The translations under genes were made by a program, and so were the position numbers. The notes beneath the pieces were generated by a model. That model had not been told where the DNA came from, searched no databases, and saw only the letters and a list, made by a program, of their open reading frames with translations. This document shows, in pieces, positions 1-8,997 of a stretch of DNA of 64,000 bases. Position 1 is the stretch's first letter. Every line of letters begins with the position of its first letter. The DNA is from an uncultured Kangiella sp. (lineage in GTDB: Bacteria > Pseudomonadota > Gammaproteobacteria > Enterobacterales > Kangiellaceae), in NCBI GenBank assembly GCA_947503345.1, contig CANNCW010000004.1, forward strand, positions 124,001 to 188,000, given 5' to 3'.

Positions 1-94
1 CAAACCAATGAATATCATTGTTAATTTATCGGGTCGTGGCGATAAAGATTTGGCCATGGTTATGGACACAATAACTAGCCAAGGAGCTTACTAA
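1..94 (+). CDS. trpB: tryptophan synthase beta chain, C-terminal fragment
   Basis: Only the last 30 residues are in the window (reading frame from base 2), ending in a TAA at 92-94. The tail NIIVNLSGRGDKD is the conserved C-terminal beta-chain segment. In the TrpAB complex the beta subunit makes tryptophan from indole and serine with PLP. The stop overlaps the trpA start by one base (TAATG), so the two subunits are translationally coupled. The identification rests on this short tail and the trpA neighbour. Confidence 0.9.
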   Translation, partial: KPMNIIVNLSGRGDKDLAMVMDTITSQGAY

Positions 95-915
95 TGCGTT
101 ATCAAAAAATGTTTGCTGAAAAGAAACAATTGAATGAGCTAGCTTATGTGCCCTTCGTTTTATTGGGTGATCCGAGCTATTTGCAGTCTTTTAAAATTAT
201 TCAGACCTTAATTGATAATGGTGCTGATGCACTTGAATTAGGCTTTGCATTTTCGGACCCGGTGGCTGATGGCCCTGTGATACAAGAAGCTAGCTTACGT
301 CCTTTAGCTAATGACTTTAACGTGCAAGACGGTTTTAAGTTATTAAAAGAAGTGAGAGGGCATTATCCAGACATCCCCATCGGCCTTTTAACCTACGCAA
401 ATTTAGTGTTTGCACAAGGTATTGAGCAATATTATCGAATGGCGCAAGAAGCTGGTGTAGACTCAGTTCTAATTGCGGATTGTCCAGTTGAAGAAGGGGG
501 CCTGTTTACAGCTGTAGCCAGTCAATACAGTATTGATACGGTTTTTATTGCACCGCCTGATGCTAGTGATGAAACTTTAGCCTTAGTGGCTAATAACTCT
601 AAAGGCTATACCTACGTATTAAGTCGGAAAGGTATCACAGGAACAGAGGTTAGCGCCACTCAAGCAAATTCAGATTTTTTAAGCAAATTAAAGTCGTTTG
701 ATAGCGCACCATTAGTACAAGGATTTGGTATTTCGACTGTTGAACATGTTTATCAGGCTGCAGAAGCTGGTGTTGATGGAGTTATTACTGGATCTGCGCT
801 AGTGAAGCTTATCAATCAATATTATAATGAGCCAAAGATTATGCTTGATGAAATTGCTCAGTATGCTAAAACCATGGCTGAGGCAGCGCATCAAGCGCAA
901 ACCATCAATCAGTAG
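94..915 (+). CDS. trpA: tryptophan synthase alpha chain
   Basis: Cytoplasmic TIM-barrel subunit that cleaves indole-3-glycerol phosphate to indole and glyceraldehyde 3-phosphate; indole passes to TrpB. At 273 aa the length is normal. The catalytic pair is visible: Glu48 in ELGFAFSDP and Asp59 in DPVADGP, matching Glu49 and Asp60 of the E. coli enzyme. The phosphate-binding loop region (VQGFGIST) and the late GVITGSALV segment are also present. The ATG overlaps the trpB stop. Aromatic-pathway genes follow on the same strand, suggesting a shared transcript. Confidence 0.97.
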   Translation: MRYQKMFAEKKQLNELAYVPFVLLGDPSYLQSFKIIQTLIDNGADALELGFAFSDPVADGPVIQEASLRPLANDFNVQDGFKLLKEVRGHYPDIPIGLLTYANLVFAQGIEQYYRMAQEAGVDSVLIADCPVEEGGLFTAVASQYSIDTVFIAPPDASDETLALVANNSKGYTYVLSRKGITGTEVSATQANSDFLSKLKSFDSAPLVQGFGISTVEHVYQAAEAGVDGVITGSALVKLINQYYNEPKIMLDEIAQYAKTMAEAAHQAQTINQ

Positions 916-941
916 GGCGCATTGTCCGTAAAGGCTTAGAA

Positions 942-1190
942 ATGTCGATAGCAGAAACGATTAAAGAACAACTGCTTGCAATGGAGCAAACAGTTGAAGA
1001 AGAAAAACTATTTTTAGTAGGTTATTTAATTCCGATGGTGGACTTAATTCCACAAGGTGATTTGAATGATTTGGAGTGGTTTGCTGAATTTGCATTGTTT
1101 GTTGAGGATGCGGTTGATTCAGATGGTCTGAATGATCGTGATGTTGAACTGTTAGCTGATATTTTTGCGGAATTACAACCAGAAGAATAA
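942..1190 (+). CDS. small acidic YfcL-like protein
   Basis: An 82-aa, strongly acidic protein with no signal peptide or membrane segment. The pattern EEKLFLVGYLIPMVDLI followed by an acidic helix ending in a LLADIF motif resembles the YfcL family of gammaproteobacteria, which is often found near aroC and has no firmly assigned role. It lies 26 bases after trpA and 17 bases before aroA, so it is probably part of the same operon. The family assignment comes from remembered sequence pattern and is moderate in strength; function is unknown. Confidence 0.6.
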   Translation: MSIAETIKEQLLAMEQTVEEEKLFLVGYLIPMVDLIPQGDLNDLEWFAEFALFVEDAVDSDGLNDRDVELLADIFAELQPEE

Positions 1191-1207
1191 CCATCAAAGG
1201 TAAAAAT

Positions 1208-2488
1208 TTGTCTGCACGAAAGCTTATTCAAAGCAATATAAAGAACCCAACAGTATCTATCCCTGGTAGTAAATATCTTGCCAATCGATATATAGCTTTG
1301 GCGGCTATAACCGATGGTGAAACTATTTTAAAAAATGCCCCAGATAATGATGATATTCAAGCTGCTTTATTTGCGATTGATACACTGGGCGCAAAAGTTA
1401 AAAGATTTGAATCAACATTGGCTATATGCGGAATAGACAACTATAGTCCGGACGCGAATATCACCCTTGATTGTCGTGATAGCGGTACCTTAAGTCGCTT
1501 TATAACAGGCGTTGCAGCAACCTTAGAGTCGCCACTAGTGATTGATGCTAGCGAGCAAATGCGCTCAAGGCCGATGCAAGAAATCATAGATTCTTTAGAG
1601 CAGCTTGATGTTTCTGTGAATTCAAATGATGGATATTTACCAATAGAATTAAAGGGGCCAATTCAAGGAGGTAAGTGCTCGTTAGATGCTTCTCGTTCCA
1701 GTCAATTTTTAAGTGGTTTATTGATTGCTTGTTTAAAAGCAAAAAACGAAACACTAATACAATTGGTATCTGAACCTGTATCCGAAAGCTATATTGAGTT
1801 AACCATGAAGGCTATTGAAAAGTTTTCTGGCGAAGTTAAAAGAATTAATAATCACGAATTCTTAATTGAATCTAATCAGTCATTGCTCGCGCCAAGCATT
1901 AATGTTGCCAGTGACGTGGTTTCTTGTAGTTACTTTATGGCCGCCGCTTTAATTGGCGAAACTTCAATTAGAATCGAAAACTATGATTTTGATTCGGTTC
2001 AAGGTGAATCTGAATTCCCAAATGTTTTAGAATTGATGGGTGCGAGTGTCATCAAAAATGGGGCAGACCTTGTTATAAAATATGATAAGCCATTGCAAGG
2101 CATAACTGTTGATATGGGCAATATGCCTGACGCGGTTCCAACATTGGCTGTGATCGCTGCTTTTGCAAATGGGGTAACAAAAATTACTAACATTGCTCAT
2201 TTAGCTTTTAAAGAATCGAATCGCATTGATGATTTGTGTGAGCAGTTAAAATTGGCTGGTGTTGATTGTCAATATGGCGAAGACTTTATTAGTATTACTG
2301 GCGGGGGCGATTTACAAGCTGCACGCGTTTCCAGTTGTCATGATCATCGTTTGGCAATGTCTTTGGCTTTGTTGGGAATTAAAGTTCCAAACTTGATTGT
2401 TGACGACGCACAAGCGGTTGAAAAATCCTTTCCACTTTATTGGCAATACCTTGAACAGATTGGTATTGTCACAGAAGAAGTCAGTTGA
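1208..2488 (+). CDS. aroA: 3-phosphoshikimate 1-carboxyvinyltransferase (EPSP synthase), divergent class
   Basis: Sixth step of the shikimate pathway: transfers enolpyruvyl from PEP to shikimate 3-phosphate. At 426 aa the length is typical. Visible family motifs are IPGSKYLANRY (residues 18-28), MRSRPMQE (118-125), SSQFLSGLL, a KESNRID motif and DHRLAMSLAL near the C-terminus. The start is a TTG just upstream of SARKLIQ; no suitable ATG is nearby. The usual GNAGTAMRP PEP-loop reads RDSGTLSRF (90-98), so the Pro101 position of the E. coli enzyme is Phe. aroC follows in the pathway and on the chromosome. Confidence 0.93.
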   Translation: MSARKLIQSNIKNPTVSIPGSKYLANRYIALAAITDGETILKNAPDNDDIQAALFAIDTLGAKVKRFESTLAICGIDNYSPDANITLDCRDSGTLSRFITGVAATLESPLVIDASEQMRSRPMQEIIDSLEQLDVSVNSNDGYLPIELKGPIQGGKCSLDASRSSQFLSGLLIACLKAKNETLIQLVSEPVSESYIELTMKAIEKFSGEVKRINNHEFLIESNQSLLAPSINVASDVVSCSYFMAAALIGETSIRIENYDFDSVQGESEFPNVLELMGASVIKNGADLVIKYDKPLQGITVDMGNMPDAVPTLAVIAAFANGVTKITNIAHLAFKESNRIDDLCEQLKLAGVDCQYGEDFISITGGGDLQAARVSSCHDHRLAMSLALLGIKVPNLIVDDAQAVEKSFPLYWQYLEQIGIVTEEVS

Positions 2489-2513
2489 GCTTCGCGATTA
2501 ATTATATTCTGAT

Positions 2514-2540
2514 GCTCTTTAGCTAGATAGCGTTAAGAGC
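2514..2540 (+). terminator. hairpin between aroA and aroC
   Basis: Inverted repeat GCTCTT/AAGAGC with an inner GCTA/TAGC pairing. No T-run follows, so it is probably an RNA-processing or stability element or a weak attenuator, not a full terminator. Confidence 0.3.
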
Positions 2541-2566
2541 CTTCAGCGAAAACAAGGTAAAAAGAA

Positions 2567-3661
2567 ATGGCAGGCGATAGTTTCGGCAAATTATTTAAAG
2601 TAACTAATTGGGGCGAGTCCCACGGCAAAGCTATCGGCGTAATAGTCGAAGGTTGTCCTGCGGGCTTGGAATTATCGGAAGAAGATATTCAGCCTTTCTT
2701 GGATAGACGTCGTCCCGGTCAAAGTAAGATTACCACACGCCGTGATGAAAAAGATCAGGTGAAAATTCTATCGGGAACTGTGAAGGGTATAACGACGGGT
2801 ACACCGATTAGTTTAATGATTGAAAACCAAGATCAGAAATCAAAAGATTATTCTGAAATGGCAAAAATTTACCGTCCAAGCCATGCCGATTTTACCTATC
2901 AAAAGAAATACGGCATTCGCGATGTCGCTGGTGGCGGTCGTAGTTCTGCCAGAATTACTGCGGGACATGTTGCAGCAGGCGCTATTGCACAGAAGATTTT
3001 AACTAAAGCTTTGGATACAGAAATTGTTGGCTATGTTAAAAGCGTTAATGACTTAGTATTGCAAACAGACTCTTCTGAAATTGATGCTAATAATATTGAG
3101 AAAACGCCCGTACGTTGTCCTGACTTAGAGTTGGCAGCTCAAATGATCGAGCGAATTGAAACAGCTCGTAAATCAGGAGACTCTTTGGGTGGCGTTGTTG
3201 AATGTCGAATTAATTCAGTACCGGTTGGTTTAGGTGAGCCAGTATTCGATAAACTAGAAGCTGATTTAGCCAAAGCCATGATGGCGATTAATGCTAGTAA
3301 AGGTTTTGAAATTGGTTCTGGTTTTGCAGGGACTCTGGGTTCTGGTTCTACCCACAATGATGTATTTATTAATAACTATGGAAAAGTAGAAACCAAAACG
3401 AATAATTCAGGCGGTGTATTAGGCGGGATTTCTAATGGAATGCCAATCGTGTTTCGGGTAGCTTTTAAACCGACGCCTACTATTATTATGAATCAAGACA
3501 CGGTTGATTTAGAAGGTAAGGAAACCGTTTTTCATGGCAGAGGGCGACATGATCCTTGTGTACTACCAAGAGCTGTACCGATTGTTGAAGCTATGGCAAC
3601 ATTGGTGTTATGTGACCATTTTTTGAGGTTTAGAGCTTATAAGGGATTATTTGATTTATGA
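2567..3661 (+). CDS. aroC: chorismate synthase
   Basis: Last shikimate-pathway step: anti-elimination of phosphate from EPSP to give chorismate, using reduced FMN. The 364-aa length is normal. The signatures are clear: [18 protein letters not shown] near the N-terminus, [16 protein letters not shown] around residue 48, the [19 protein letters not shown] region, and [18 protein letters not shown] near the C-terminus. A purine-rich ribosome site (AAGGTAAAAAG) precedes the ATG. It follows aroA by 78 bases and overlaps the next small gene by four bases (ATGA). Confidence 0.98.
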   Translation: MAGDSFGKLFKVTNWGESHGKAIGVIVEGCPAGLELSEEDIQPFLDRRRPGQSKITTRRDEKDQVKILSGTVKGITTGTPISLMIENQDQKSKDYSEMAKIYRPSHADFTYQKKYGIRDVAGGGRSSARITAGHVAAGAIAQKILTKALDTEIVGYVKSVNDLVLQTDSSEIDANNIEKTPVRCPDLELAAQMIERIETARKSGDSLGGVVECRINSVPVGLGEPVFDKLEADLAKAMMAINASKGFEIGSGFAGTLGSGSTHNDVFINNYGKVETKTNNSGGVLGGISNGMPIVFRVAFKPTPTIIMNQDTVDLEGKETVFHGRGRHDPCVLPRAVPIVEAMATLVLCDHFLRFRAYKGLFDL

Positions 3662-3966
3662 TAAAGCGATTATATGTAGGCTTGATAGAAGTAGTTCCAT
3701 TAAATGGTTGTGAGTTAGACTTCGAGGATATTAAAGGAGCAACAGTTAGATTATATATCCCCGCTGATAATTTTCATCAAGCACTAGATTTACTAACATC
3801 TCAAATTAAAGAAGATTTATTTGAACTGGTGGATATAGAAATGCTGGCAGAGAGTGAAAGTGTTTCTTGGGAAAAAGACATAGATGCCACTGCAAGCGAG
3901 TTAATTAATCAAGCCATGGATAATAACTCTGTTGTATATGGAGAGTTTTATGCTTGGAATGAATAA
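3658..3966 (+). CDS. hypothetical protein translationally coupled to aroC
   Basis: A 102-aa acidic protein not recognised. It starts inside the aroC stop (ATGA overlap), which implies translational coupling. It has no signal peptide, transmembrane helix or cysteine. The predicted pattern is beta strands first ([15 protein letters not shown] and ATVRLYIPA), then a helix ([20 protein letters not shown]), then an acidic helix and the aromatic tail [11 protein letters not shown]. This looks like a small alpha/beta fold. No function is proposed beyond co-expression with the aromatic pathway. Confidence 0.65.
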   Translation: MIKRLYVGLIEVVPLNGCELDFEDIKGATVRLYIPADNFHQALDLLTSQIKEDLFELVDIEMLAESESVSWEKDIDATASELINQAMDNNSVVYGEFYAWNE

Positions 3967-4006
3967 TTCCCTTATATTTAGCTGAATAAAAGGAAAGTAT
4001 TAGTAA

Positions 4007-4165
4007 TCGACATCTTGGATGATGTCGATAGTGAAATCCAGCATAAGGAAGTGCTGTATTTCACGGTGCGTTAAGATACTTTACTTTTATGAAGGAAGTT
4101 TTCGCAGAAAACCTAAATATTAGGGTCGCTTTTCTTTGGTTCGTTTCTTTGTGCGGACAAAGAAA
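4007..4165. repeat. hairpin-rich intergenic repeat-like element
   Basis: Three strong inverted repeats in about 160 bases. First, TCGACATC (4007-4014) pairs with GATGTCGA (4021-4028). Second, GTGAAAT-C-CAGCA (4031-4043) pairs with TGCTG-T-ATTTCAC (4052-4064). Third, TTTCTTTGT (4144-4152) pairs with ACAAAGAAA (4157-4165) around a GCGG loop. It sits between the end of the aroC operon and converging genes, so it may end transcription. Its modular look resembles dispersed intergenic repeats of marine gammaproteobacteria; no second copy was found in this window. Confidence 0.5.
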
Positions 4166-4175
4166 TGAGCAATGC

Positions 4176-4577
4176 CTATTCTATCCCTTTAGCTTTTTTA
4201 GCTTCTGCATTAGTCCTAATCCCCTGCGACAAGGCATATTGTTTAATATAGCTCATAGAGGTTAAGAAATAGATAACTGATAAGACGGTTATGCTGACTG
4301 ACCAGAAAAGTTTATCTGGCTCGATGATGTAGTAAAAAGCGTAAAAGAAGGGGAGTAGGATGATAAATCCTGTCCAGCCGTAGGTGTAGGTTTTGCCTTT
4401 GAACATTCCGGGCAAGGCAATGGTCAAAGGTAACCACCAGATAACTAACGATATGGCTTTAATGGTCATATGCTCGTGATTTAACAAGATAAATATCGGC
4501 AATGCGATCACAATGGCTACATAGCAAGTAACTGCAATTAGACGTGCTCTTAGGGCTTTTTTAAGGTGTATATTCAT
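4176..4577 (-). CDS. DUF2069 family inner-membrane protein
   Basis: A 133-aa hydrophobic protein with about four transmembrane segments and positively charged ends. DUF2069 proteins commonly lie next to wrbA in gammaproteobacteria, as here (7-base gap downstream of wrbA, same strand). The family has no established function. The assignment rests on size, topology and neighbourhood. Confidence 0.7.
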   Translation of the reverse strand: MNIHLKKALRARLIAVTCYVAIVIALPIFILLNHEHMTIKAISLVIWWLPLTIALPGMFKGKTYTYGWTGFIILLPFFYAFYYIIEPDKLFWSVSITVLSVIYFLTSMSYIKQYALSQGIRTNAEAKKAKGIE

Positions 4578-4584
4578 ATTTATT

Positions 4585-5554
<970 letters not shown>

Positions 5555-5616
5555 GACTTTTAGGTTTATCCTATGATTTAATGTTAATAATCTAATTCAG
5601 TCTATTTTAGGCGTAA

Positions 5617-6834
5617 ATGAGCATGGAAAAAAGGTGGCAGTGGCTAAAAGCCTTCATAAAATTCGTTTTTAGTCAGTTTGGCAAGAAAAAAGCTAGTGCA
5701 ATGGCATCAGAGTTGACACTTAACAGCATGTTGGCATTAGTTCCACTGATGACGGTAGCTGTTAGCCTAATGGCTATCTTTCCTGCGTTTGAGGGTGTGA
5801 ATAGCCAAGTCCAAGATTTAATCTTAAAGAATCTGTTGCCCGAGAAAGGTTTGGCGGTTCAGGAATATTTAAATGAATATGTAAGTAAATCAAAAAACCT
5901 CTCGGCCATTGGCTTTATTTTCCTATTTATCACAGCTTTGTTATTAATGCGATCAATTGACCGATCGATAAATACTATTTGGGAAACTAGTAATCAACGC
6001 CAAGGTATCCATAAATGGCTCGCTTATTGGGCGATGCTAACCATGGCACCCATTCTTATTGCTACCAGTCTTATTGCGTCCTCTTCTTTTGCTACACTTC
6101 CAGTATTCGACAAAATTGGAAACGTTTTGCTTATTGGTTTGCCGTTTATGTTAATTGTTTGTGCTTTTACGGCGCTTTATATGATTACGCCTTATGCCAA
6201 AGTCAGTTTCAGTAAAGCGCTAATCGCATCTTTTATCACAGCAATTTTGTTCGAAGTAGCCAAGTATGGCTTTGCCATTTTTGTCACTAAGTTTTCAACT
6301 TACGAAGTGATTTATGGTGCCATTACTGCAATCCCCTTGTTTTTCTTATGGGTGTTTTTATCGTGGGTCATTTTATTATTTGGTGCAGTGATTTGTTATG
6401 CATTACATCGCTTTGATATAAGCTACAAGAAGTCACAGGATCCTTTTATCTCAACACTGCAAATAGCTCAGTTTTTTGCCAAGGCACAAGAAGCTGAAGC
6501 AACGGTCGATTTAGATTTGCTAAAAAAGACATTTCCTATGATGCATGAACAGACAATTTTAAATTTAGTAAACAAACTCATTGATTTAAAATTCGTAGTT
6601 AAAACTGAGGGTGAAACATTTTGTCTTACTGTAAACGGTAAAGAGTTAACTATTGCAGACTTATACCGAAGAGGGGATTGGCGCTTACCTAACAGTCAAG
6701 AGACAGTTAATAGTAACGATTTTTTAATTCAAAAAGTAGAAAACGCCAATCTACATCTAGATCGTGAATTGAATATCCCTTTATTGGAAGTAAAGAATAA
6801 AGTTAAGCTGAAAGACGAACCCCAAAAGCACTAA
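5617..6834 (+). CDS. YihY/virulence factor BrkB family inner-membrane protein
   Basis: A 405-aa integral membrane protein of the UPF0761/YihY family, once mislabelled ribonuclease BN. The N-terminal part has the typical ASALTLNSMLALVPLMTV-type motif (here ASELTLNSMLALVPLMT). About six transmembrane helices follow over residues 35-265, including the conserved YGAITAIPLFFLWVFLSW. A soluble C-terminal region of about 130 residues looks like a winged-helix domain (LDLLKKTFPMMHEQTILNLVN). Transport substrate or role is unknown. Its 3' end overlaps the converging gene by 32 bases. Confidence 0.88.
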   Translation: MSMEKRWQWLKAFIKFVFSQFGKKKASAMASELTLNSMLALVPLMTVAVSLMAIFPAFEGVNSQVQDLILKNLLPEKGLAVQEYLNEYVSKSKNLSAIGFIFLFITALLLMRSIDRSINTIWETSNQRQGIHKWLAYWAMLTMAPILIATSLIASSSFATLPVFDKIGNVLLIGLPFMLIVCAFTALYMITPYAKVSFSKALIASFITAILFEVAKYGFAIFVTKFSTYEVIYGAITAIPLFFLWVFLSWVILLFGAVICYALHRFDISYKKSQDPFISTLQIAQFFAKAQEAEATVDLDLLKKTFPMMHEQTILNLVNKLIDLKFVVKTEGETFCLTVNGKELTIADLYRRGDWRLPNSQETVNSNDFLIQKVENANLHLDRELNIPLLEVKNKVKLKDEPQKH

Positions 6835-8380
6835 TTTTAGAGTTGGTTTCAAGCAGGTGCGTGATGGTGAACTCTCGAATTTGTTCATCTACTTGCACTT
6901 GAATTTTTTTATGGCCTCCAATCAAATTTTTGGCGGTCAATAAAATAAAACCAGACTGGTCAAATGGTTGCACTAACAAAACTTCGTGGGAGATAGTGTT
7001 GCCTTGTTTATTAGTGGTTAAATAATTAATAAATTTCAAATCACCATGGATATATTCAATTCCTAAACTAGTACCACTTCGAGTGCCTGTTTGTAACCAA
7101 CGAACAATACCTAATTGCCATTTTTTCTGCGGCTTTTTATTGATATATCGTTTCATTATTACCAGATGACCAATGTGCATACCTTCAACGGTCTTATTAT
7201 GATTTTGAATACAGATACCACCATCACTGTGATTTACTGCTAACCAATTAAAGGGTAGTTTATAATTTGCGCCCATTAATTCTTGGCAATTGGCTTCTGT
7301 AATGGCGGTATTATTTTTTGTTTCGAAGTTAAGTGTTTGTTTTATTGCTGATAAGCCCCAAACTGATTCAACTTGAGTCATTAGCGGGTAACGAGCATGT
7401 TCTCTATTTTTATAAGTATCACAGTATTCATAAATACGTTTTAATAAATTTATAGCATTAGTGGCTTCGATCCCTTTATAAAAGCCTGGAGATGGCAGTT
7501 TTTGCTCTTTTTCAAATTTGAATATCTGTTCTTCTATATTAGTTAATAATTGATGAGTTAATAATAAACGGACCTGATGCTCATCATCATACTCGCTATC
7601 TTCGTTAGCGATATGTGGTTTATCGCTATCGGCTAGATCCACAATAAAGCAACGCGTATTACTATATTTACGAAGATCTTTAGTAATTTCGGCCAAGCTT
7701 GACCAATGTGCGAGGTATTTAAACAGATGCCAGTGCTGGTTGTCTTCAATATGATAAGGGTCAATAACTGACATTAAACAGTTTCTGGCATAACTATCTC
7801 GTATGCTAATACACGGCTCTAAAGCAATTGGCTCTTGTTTGAAAAGCTTGGTTTCACTTAAACCTGATTTTTCTGAATATTCATAAAGAGAGTGCAATTC
7901 TCGCCATATATAGCTAGGAATAGGCTCATATAATTGGTACTGCTCAATAAGCATCAAGCCTAAGTAATGCTGAGCATAATTAATGGCACAGGCTAAACGT
8001 TGTTTACGTAGCAAGAACTTCTGTTGTGTCAGGTCATCAATTAAACGTTTGTAACCAAATGCCATTTCAGTAGACAGCTTATGCAGAGCTTTATATTGAC
8101 CTTTATCGATAAAAGCTTTATGCCTGTCGTGTTGCTCACGCATATGCCTGCTGAGGGTTAAATAGCCTTGATTAAGGATCTCCATGTTCTTTTCACGGTC
8201 AGAGGCCTTTTGCTCACAACGATTTAAAGTAGATACAACTCTAGTAAGCTCATTTAAAGTTTGACTAGTCTCTACAAAGGCAAGTCTATCAAGCCATTTT
8301 TGTATGGCTTTTGGCTCTGTTTCCGTTATAAACTCCTGCCCACTTTGGTAAGAGGGAAAAGTGAGTTTCAATGACTCCAT
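6803..8380 (-). CDS. uncharacterised 525-aa protein with divergent PilZ-like C-terminus (paralogue 1)
   Basis: Cytoplasmic protein without signal or membrane segments. It opens with a SGQEFITETEPK motif, continues as a long helical region (to about residue 350), and ends in a beta-rich domain containing NHSDGG (NxSxxG) and QLGIVRWLQTG. NxSxxG plus the later G-V-R-W strand resembles the c-di-GMP-binding PilZ fold, but the usual RxxxR motif is not evident. A paralogue of the same length and order lies at 26404-27957. The PilZ link is inference; no function is claimed. Confidence 0.6.
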   Translation of the reverse strand: MESLKLTFPSYQSGQEFITETEPKAIQKWLDRLAFVETSQTLNELTRVVSTLNRCEQKASDREKNMEILNQGYLTLSRHMREQHDRHKAFIDKGQYKALHKLSTEMAFGYKRLIDDLTQQKFLLRKQRLACAINYAQHYLGLMLIEQYQLYEPIPSYIWRELHSLYEYSEKSGLSETKLFKQEPIALEPCISIRDSYARNCLMSVIDPYHIEDNQHWHLFKYLAHWSSLAEITKDLRKYSNTRCFIVDLADSDKPHIANEDSEYDDEHQVRLLLTHQLLTNIEEQIFKFEKEQKLPSPGFYKGIEATNAINLLKRIYEYCDTYKNREHARYPLMTQVESVWGLSAIKQTLNFETKNNTAITEANCQELMGANYKLPFNWLAVNHSDGGICIQNHNKTVEGMHIGHLVIMKRYINKKPQKKWQLGIVRWLQTGTRSGTSLGIEYIHGDLKFINYLTTNKQGNTISHEVLLVQPFDQSGFILLTAKNLIGGHKKIQVQVDEQIREFTITHLLETNSKISAFGVRLSA

Positions 8381-8510
8381 GAATAACCCTTTTTCTTTTT
8401 GATTTAAAATTTACAATGTATCAAATTGTATTGTTATAATAATGCCTCAAATCCTAAGCTAATGCCAGATTATTTAGCATGAGTTTATATATTAAACTCA
8501 TGATTTTTAT

Positions 8511-8990
8511 ATGTTTATTACAAAACCTTACAGATTAAAATGCCTTTTACTGGCAACGCTAATAAGTCTAGTTTCATGTCAACAAACTAGTGAGTTTACT
8601 TTATTGTCCGGAGAATCTAAGTCTTTGAGCGATTACAAAGGACAATGGGTGTTAGTAAACTTTTGGGCAGAATGGTGTCCACCTTGTTTAAAAGAAATTC
8701 CCGAGTTAAATGCACTAAATAAAGAGGGTGTAGTAGTGTTGGCTGTTAGTTATGACAAACTGACCAATCAAGAATTAGCCGAACAAAAGCATAAGTTTGA
8801 AATGGGATATTCCATGATCGGCACGGATCCTATGCCATACCTTCCTTTAGAGCGGCCTACGGGGCTACCAGCAAATTATTTGTTTACACCAGATGGTGAA
8901 ATGATAGGGCCTTTATTAGGAACTCAAACCAAAGAGTCTTTATTAGAAATTATTCATAAAGTTGAAGGTTTTAAAGCCAACCAGCAGTAG
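8511..8990 (+). CDS. TlpA-like thioredoxin-fold lipoprotein
   Basis: A 159-aa exported thiol-disulfide protein. The N-terminus has a Lys/Arg-rich start, a hydrophobic core and a lipobox ending LVSCQQ, so Cys23 is probably lipidated. The thioredoxin active site is WAEWCPPCLKEIPELN. The conserved cis-Pro region is visible as PTGLPANYLFTPDGE. It probably reduces or isomerises envelope thiols. It converges on bepA, with only 7 bases between the two stops. Confidence 0.92.
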   Translation: MFITKPYRLKCLLLATLISLVSCQQTSEFTLLSGESKSLSDYKGQWVLVNFWAEWCPPCLKEIPELNALNKEGVVVLAVSYDKLTNQELAEQKHKFEMGYSMIGTDPMPYLPLERPTGLPANYLFTPDGEMIGPLLGTQTKESLLEIIHKVEGFKANQQ

Positions 8991-8997
8991 TTAGCTT

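Noticed and set aside
4089..4265. Short + strand open stretch inside the three-hairpin repeat
   Set aside because: It runs into the 3' coding region of the converging DUF2069 gene and has no ribosome site or recognisable protein features.
5617..6834. Ribonuclease BN annotation for the YihY-family protein
   Set aside because: The name comes from an old misassignment; the sequence is a multi-pass membrane protein without nuclease motifs.
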